Assembly: GCA_902768985.1 (NCBI GenBank)
Contig: CACXNA010000007.1
Coordinates: 62,001-126,000 of the forward strand
Direction: 5' to 3'
DNA length: 64,000 nucleotides
Origin: an uncultured Bacteroidia bacterium
GTDB lineage: Bacteria; Bacteroidota; Bacteroidia; Bacteroidales; UBA932
A model generated the notes under the pieces. That model was not told where the DNA came from, ran no database searches, and saw only the letters and a list, made by a program, of their open reading frames with translations. Shown here in pieces: positions 60,941 through 64,000 of the stretch (position 1 is the first letter of the stretch; each line of letters starts with the position of its first letter). The position numbers and the translations under genes are program-made.

Positions 60941-62029
60941 ATGCAAAACGGAAAAATCATAGTGGGCATCACCCAGGGCGACTCCAACGGCATCGGCTAC
61001 GAAGTCATCATCAAAGCACTCGCCGACCCGCGGATCCTCGAGCAGTTCACCCCCGTCATCTACGGCTCCTCCAAGCTCTTCGGCTTCTACCGCAAGACCA
61101 TCCCCGAAGTGGAGTCCATGGACACGAACGCCATCGGCAGCGCCTCCGAGGCACACCCCAAGCGCATCAACATCGTCAACTGCCTCCCGGACAGCGCCTA
61201 CGCCGAGCCCGGCCAGGCCACGGCCGAGTCGGCCGGCGGCGCCATCAAGTCGCTCGAGCGCGCCGTCGCCGACCTCAAGGCGGGCCTCATCGACGTGCTC
61301 GTCACGGGCCCCATCAACAAGAAGGCCATGTCGCTCGAGGGCTTCGGCTTCCCGGGCCACACCGAATACATCCAGAACGCCTTCGGCGCCCCCGATTCGC
61401 TGATGTTCATGATCAGCCACCGCCTGCGCCTCGCCGTCGTCACGGGCCACATTCCCCTCAAGGAAGTGGCCGCGCAGATCACCGAAGAGCGCATTCTGAG
61501 CAAGCTGCGCCTCATCAACAAGTCCCTCAAGGAGGACTTCGTGGTGGACCAGCCGCGCATCGCCGTGCTGAGCCTCAACCCGCACAGCGGCGACGGCGGC
61601 CTGCTCGGCTCCGAGGAGCAGGACATCATCATCCCCGCCATCAAGAAGGCCACCGACGAGGGCATCCTCGCCTTCGGTCCCTTCTCCCCCGACGGCTACT
61701 TCGGCCTCAATCATTTCGAGAATTTCGACGCCACGCTGGCGATGTACCACGACCAGGGCCTCGCGCCCTTCAAGGCCCTCTCCTTCGAGGACGGCGTCAA
61801 CTTCACCGCCGGCCTGCCGTACGTCCGCACCTCGCCGGACCACGGCACGGCTTTCGAGATGGCCGGCCGCGACGAGGCGGACCCGCGCTCGATGCGCGCC
61901 GCCATCTTCGCCGCCTGCGACATCTTCCGCAACCGCGTCCAGTGGCAGGAGCTCCAGGACGGCAAAATGCCCGACCGCTTCCTCCAGCGGGAGAAAAAAG
62001 ATCGCTCCGGCAAACCCCAAATTGCATAA
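60941..62029 (+). CDS. pdxA: 4-hydroxythreonine-4-phosphate dehydrogenase
   Basis: A 362-residue NAD-dependent enzyme of DXP-dependent pyridoxal 5'-phosphate synthesis. Signatures: ITQGDSNGIGYEVIIKAL, VTGPINKKAMSLEGFGFPGH (metal and substrate His), LSLNPHSGDGGLLGSEE and MYHDQGLAPFKALSFEDGVN (metal His), DHGTAFEMAG. The length is slightly longer than E. coli PdxA, as in other Bacteroidota. The last codons and the stop lie in an 11-bp-stem hairpin (62015-62041). Confidence 0.95.
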   Translation: MQNGKIIVGITQGDSNGIGYEVIIKALADPRILEQFTPVIYGSSKLFGFYRKTIPEVESMDTNAIGSASEAHPKRINIVNCLPDSAYAEPGQATAESAGGAIKSLERAVADLKAGLIDVLVTGPINKKAMSLEGFGFPGHTEYIQNAFGAPDSLMFMISHRLRLAVVTGHIPLKEVAAQITEERILSKLRLINKSLKEDFVVDQPRIAVLSLNPHSGDGGLLGSEEQDIIIPAIKKATDEGILAFGPFSPDGYFGLNHFENFDATLAMYHDQGLAPFKALSFEDGVNFTAGLPYVRTSPDHGTAFEMAGRDEADPRSMRAAIFAACDIFRNRVQWQELQDGKMPDRFLQREKKDRSGKPQIA

Positions 62030-62041
62030 CGCAATTTGGGG
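62015..62041 (+). terminator. Perfect hairpin spanning the pdxA stop codon
   Basis: CCCCAAATTGC-ATAAC-GCAATTTGGGG; the stop TAA (62027-62029) lies in the loop. It has no T-tract, so whether it ends transcription or is a repeat insertion is open. Confidence 0.5.
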
Positions 62042-62059
62042 TTGCCGCTATCGCTATGA

Positions 62060-62100
62060 CGGGGGAAGAATCCCCCGATACCCCCTCGGTCGCTTCGCTC
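62060..62100 (-). repeat. G+C-rich repeat shared with the ABC-F gene insert
   Basis: Hairpin CGGGGG-AAGAAT-CCCCCG (62060-62077) followed by ATACCCCCTCGGTCGCTTCG. On the minus strand the motif order matches 9410-9520. Confidence 0.55.
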
Positions 62101-62127
62101 CGAATCTTCTCTCCGCCTCCGGTTTTG

Positions 62128-62238
62128 CTGTGAGCTGTAAGTAATTACAGATCAGCAATATAACAAATTATACTACCCCCAAAATGGGGGTAGTATAATT
62201 TTATTATTAACTATCAATCAGCTAGTTACAGCTCACAG
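62128..62238. mobile_element. 111-bp MITE-like element, copy 3
   Basis: Perfect 13-bp terminal inverted repeats CTGTGAGCTGTAA (62128-62140) and TTACAGCTCACAG (62226-62238). A perfect 16-bp-stem hairpin AAATTATACTACCCCC-AAAAT (62165-62185) with its complement to 62201 occupies the centre. The best-preserved copy. Flanks show no clear target duplication. Confidence 0.88.
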
Positions 62239-62252
62239 ACAAACTTATCATT

Positions 62253-63132
62253 CTACTGCCACCACCAGTTTACGAGGGAAGGTTTTTCGGATTTGATGGA
62301 GTTGGCGACATTCACGCCCACGACCTCGTCGAGGTTCACGAAAAGTTTGTAGCCGAGTTTCTCTTCGAGGTCCTTCACCGACATCGACTCGCTTTTTGAG
62401 AAGTAATTCGGGTAACTATCGTGGTTATACCAGAACGCCGCGGCCATGAAACCTCTGTCCCCCTGCGTGATATCCTTGCTATAGCGGAGCACCGCTTTGA
62501 AATAGGCCGCCGGGACGGTCACTTTGTTATCGCTGCGGTCGTACACATAATGTGTCGCGCCGTCCGACACGCAACCGGACACGACGTACAGGGTATCGGA
62601 CTTAGCCGCCCAGACGCGAATCTTGCCCTCCAGGGTCGCCCACACGCCGCCAGCGAATCCGCTATCCTGCGGGGTGATATTGGTACTGTAGAAGGTCGTA
62701 GCGTTGAGTTCACCGTTGGCAGTGCGGTCTGCCGACGGAAGCTGGAGTCCACGGTCGTACCAGTTGTTGTCTCCCTTCCTAAAGCCGCCGCTCACGTTAG
62801 ACTGCTTCGAAGCGGGAAGGAACGGGTCATAGCCCCACGCCTCGCTACGGCCCGAATTGCCCAGATAGACGCCGCATAGCGGATAGGCCACCCAGCGAGA
62901 CACGCGGTTGGTGTAGTCCCAGTAGTAGGAATAGTTGCGGAGCGCCTTCCCATCGATCGAACAGCTCCGGGAAAAGAAGTCCAGTCCGTCCGTGGCCGAC
63001 GTCTCCGGCAGCTCCAGCCAGTGCGCCTGCGCAATCGCCTCCCCCGGTCCTGCCCCTCCCGGCACATCCAGCCCTCCCTCACAGGACAGCACGCACAGCG
63101 CCAAAGGCACCAGTAGAAGAAAAGGCTTCACG

Positions 63133-63137
<5 letters not shown>
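62253..63137 (-). CDS. NUC-type DNA/RNA non-specific endonuclease homologue with catalytic His replaced
   Basis: A 294-residue lipoprotein (MTVKPFLLLVPLALCVLSC). The fold matches Bacteroidota NUC endonucleases (GYDPFLPASKQSNV, then YDRGLQLPSADRTAN, TFYSTNITPQ and GVWATLEGKIR). The family motif is DRGH, whose His is the general base; here it reads DRGL (codon CTC instead of CAC/CAT). The metal-binding Asn (STNITPQ) and downstream Glu are kept. It is therefore probably inactive as a nuclease or recently mutated, while still exportable. The start codon lies inside a truncated copy of the GTCATT repeat head. Confidence 0.8.

Positions 63138-64000
<863 letters not shown>

Overview
The window reads as a chromosomal segment of a G+C-rich member of the Bacteroidales (Bacteroidota). 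Three things support this. Promoters have the TAnnTTTG -7 box of this phylum and lie close to start codons. Proteins have phylum-typical forms: a long SecA with a C-terminal zinc motif, class II XylA, MenG/MenA menaquinone enzymes, a DUF6359 lipoprotein and many 'LLAC'-type lipoproteins. Shine-Dalgarno signals are largely absent. The G+C richness and the carbohydrate enzymes suggest an uncultured gut or rumen lineage (inference; no rRNA gene is present to place it).

Layout. 0-6.6 kb: the end of a secreted CE1-type esterase, then a tightly overlapping minus-strand operon (sensor stub, TrkH, RecD-like helicase, DPP4-like peptidase). 6.6-16.2 kb: ROK regulator and ABC-F ATPase, GlnRS, YicC, bactofilin and SecA. 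16.3-19.3 kb: a GH2 lipoprotein glycosidase between two 147-bp inverted repeats, next to a fragment that looks like the end of a REP-associated transposase. 19.3-23.6 kb: a complete xylose operon (xylulokinase, xylose isomerase, sugar-proton symporter). 23.7-30.5 kb: tRNA-Gly(CCC), menaquinone genes menG and menA, an M16 peptidase, a 1.2-kb repeat-rich gene-poor interval, and an M28-like protein lacking several expected zinc ligands. 30.5-35.2 kb: TPR protein, metallo-beta-lactamase-fold hydrolase, DUF6359 lipoprotein and glucose-6-phosphate isomerase.

35.3-50.2 kb is the most unusual region: about ten consecutive minus-strand genes, with a membrane-embedded AraC regulator upstream. They encode two XylF-like binding lipoproteins (paralogues), a BMP/PnrA-like binding lipoprotein, a lipoprotein fusing a Leu/Ile/Val-type binding domain to a legumain-like (C13) cysteine protease, a lipase-like lipoprotein, an unlinked alpha/beta hydrolase with an AMP-forming ligase, a Cache-PP2C/SpoIIE phosphatase and two unrecognised envelope proteins. 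There is no ABC permease. This looks like an extracytoplasmic ligand-sensing and proteolysis island; its function is unknown.

50.3-64 kb: a 109-nt rod-like inverted structure, an MsbA-type ABC exporter with VanZ and a large secreted amidase-like protein, CapD/FlaA1-type dehydratase, two PAP2 phosphatases and RmlB (envelope polysaccharide), RNase HI, PdxA, a NUC-endonuclease-like lipoprotein with its catalytic His replaced, and the 3' part of trpS.

The second theme is small palindromic repeats. There is a GTCATTCCGGGCTTGACCCGGAAT family (six sites, one in frame inside rmlB and two forming the C-termini of proteins), a 111-bp MITE-like element (three copies, one with an 8-bp target duplication), and a G+C-rich repeat read in frame within the ABC-F gene.
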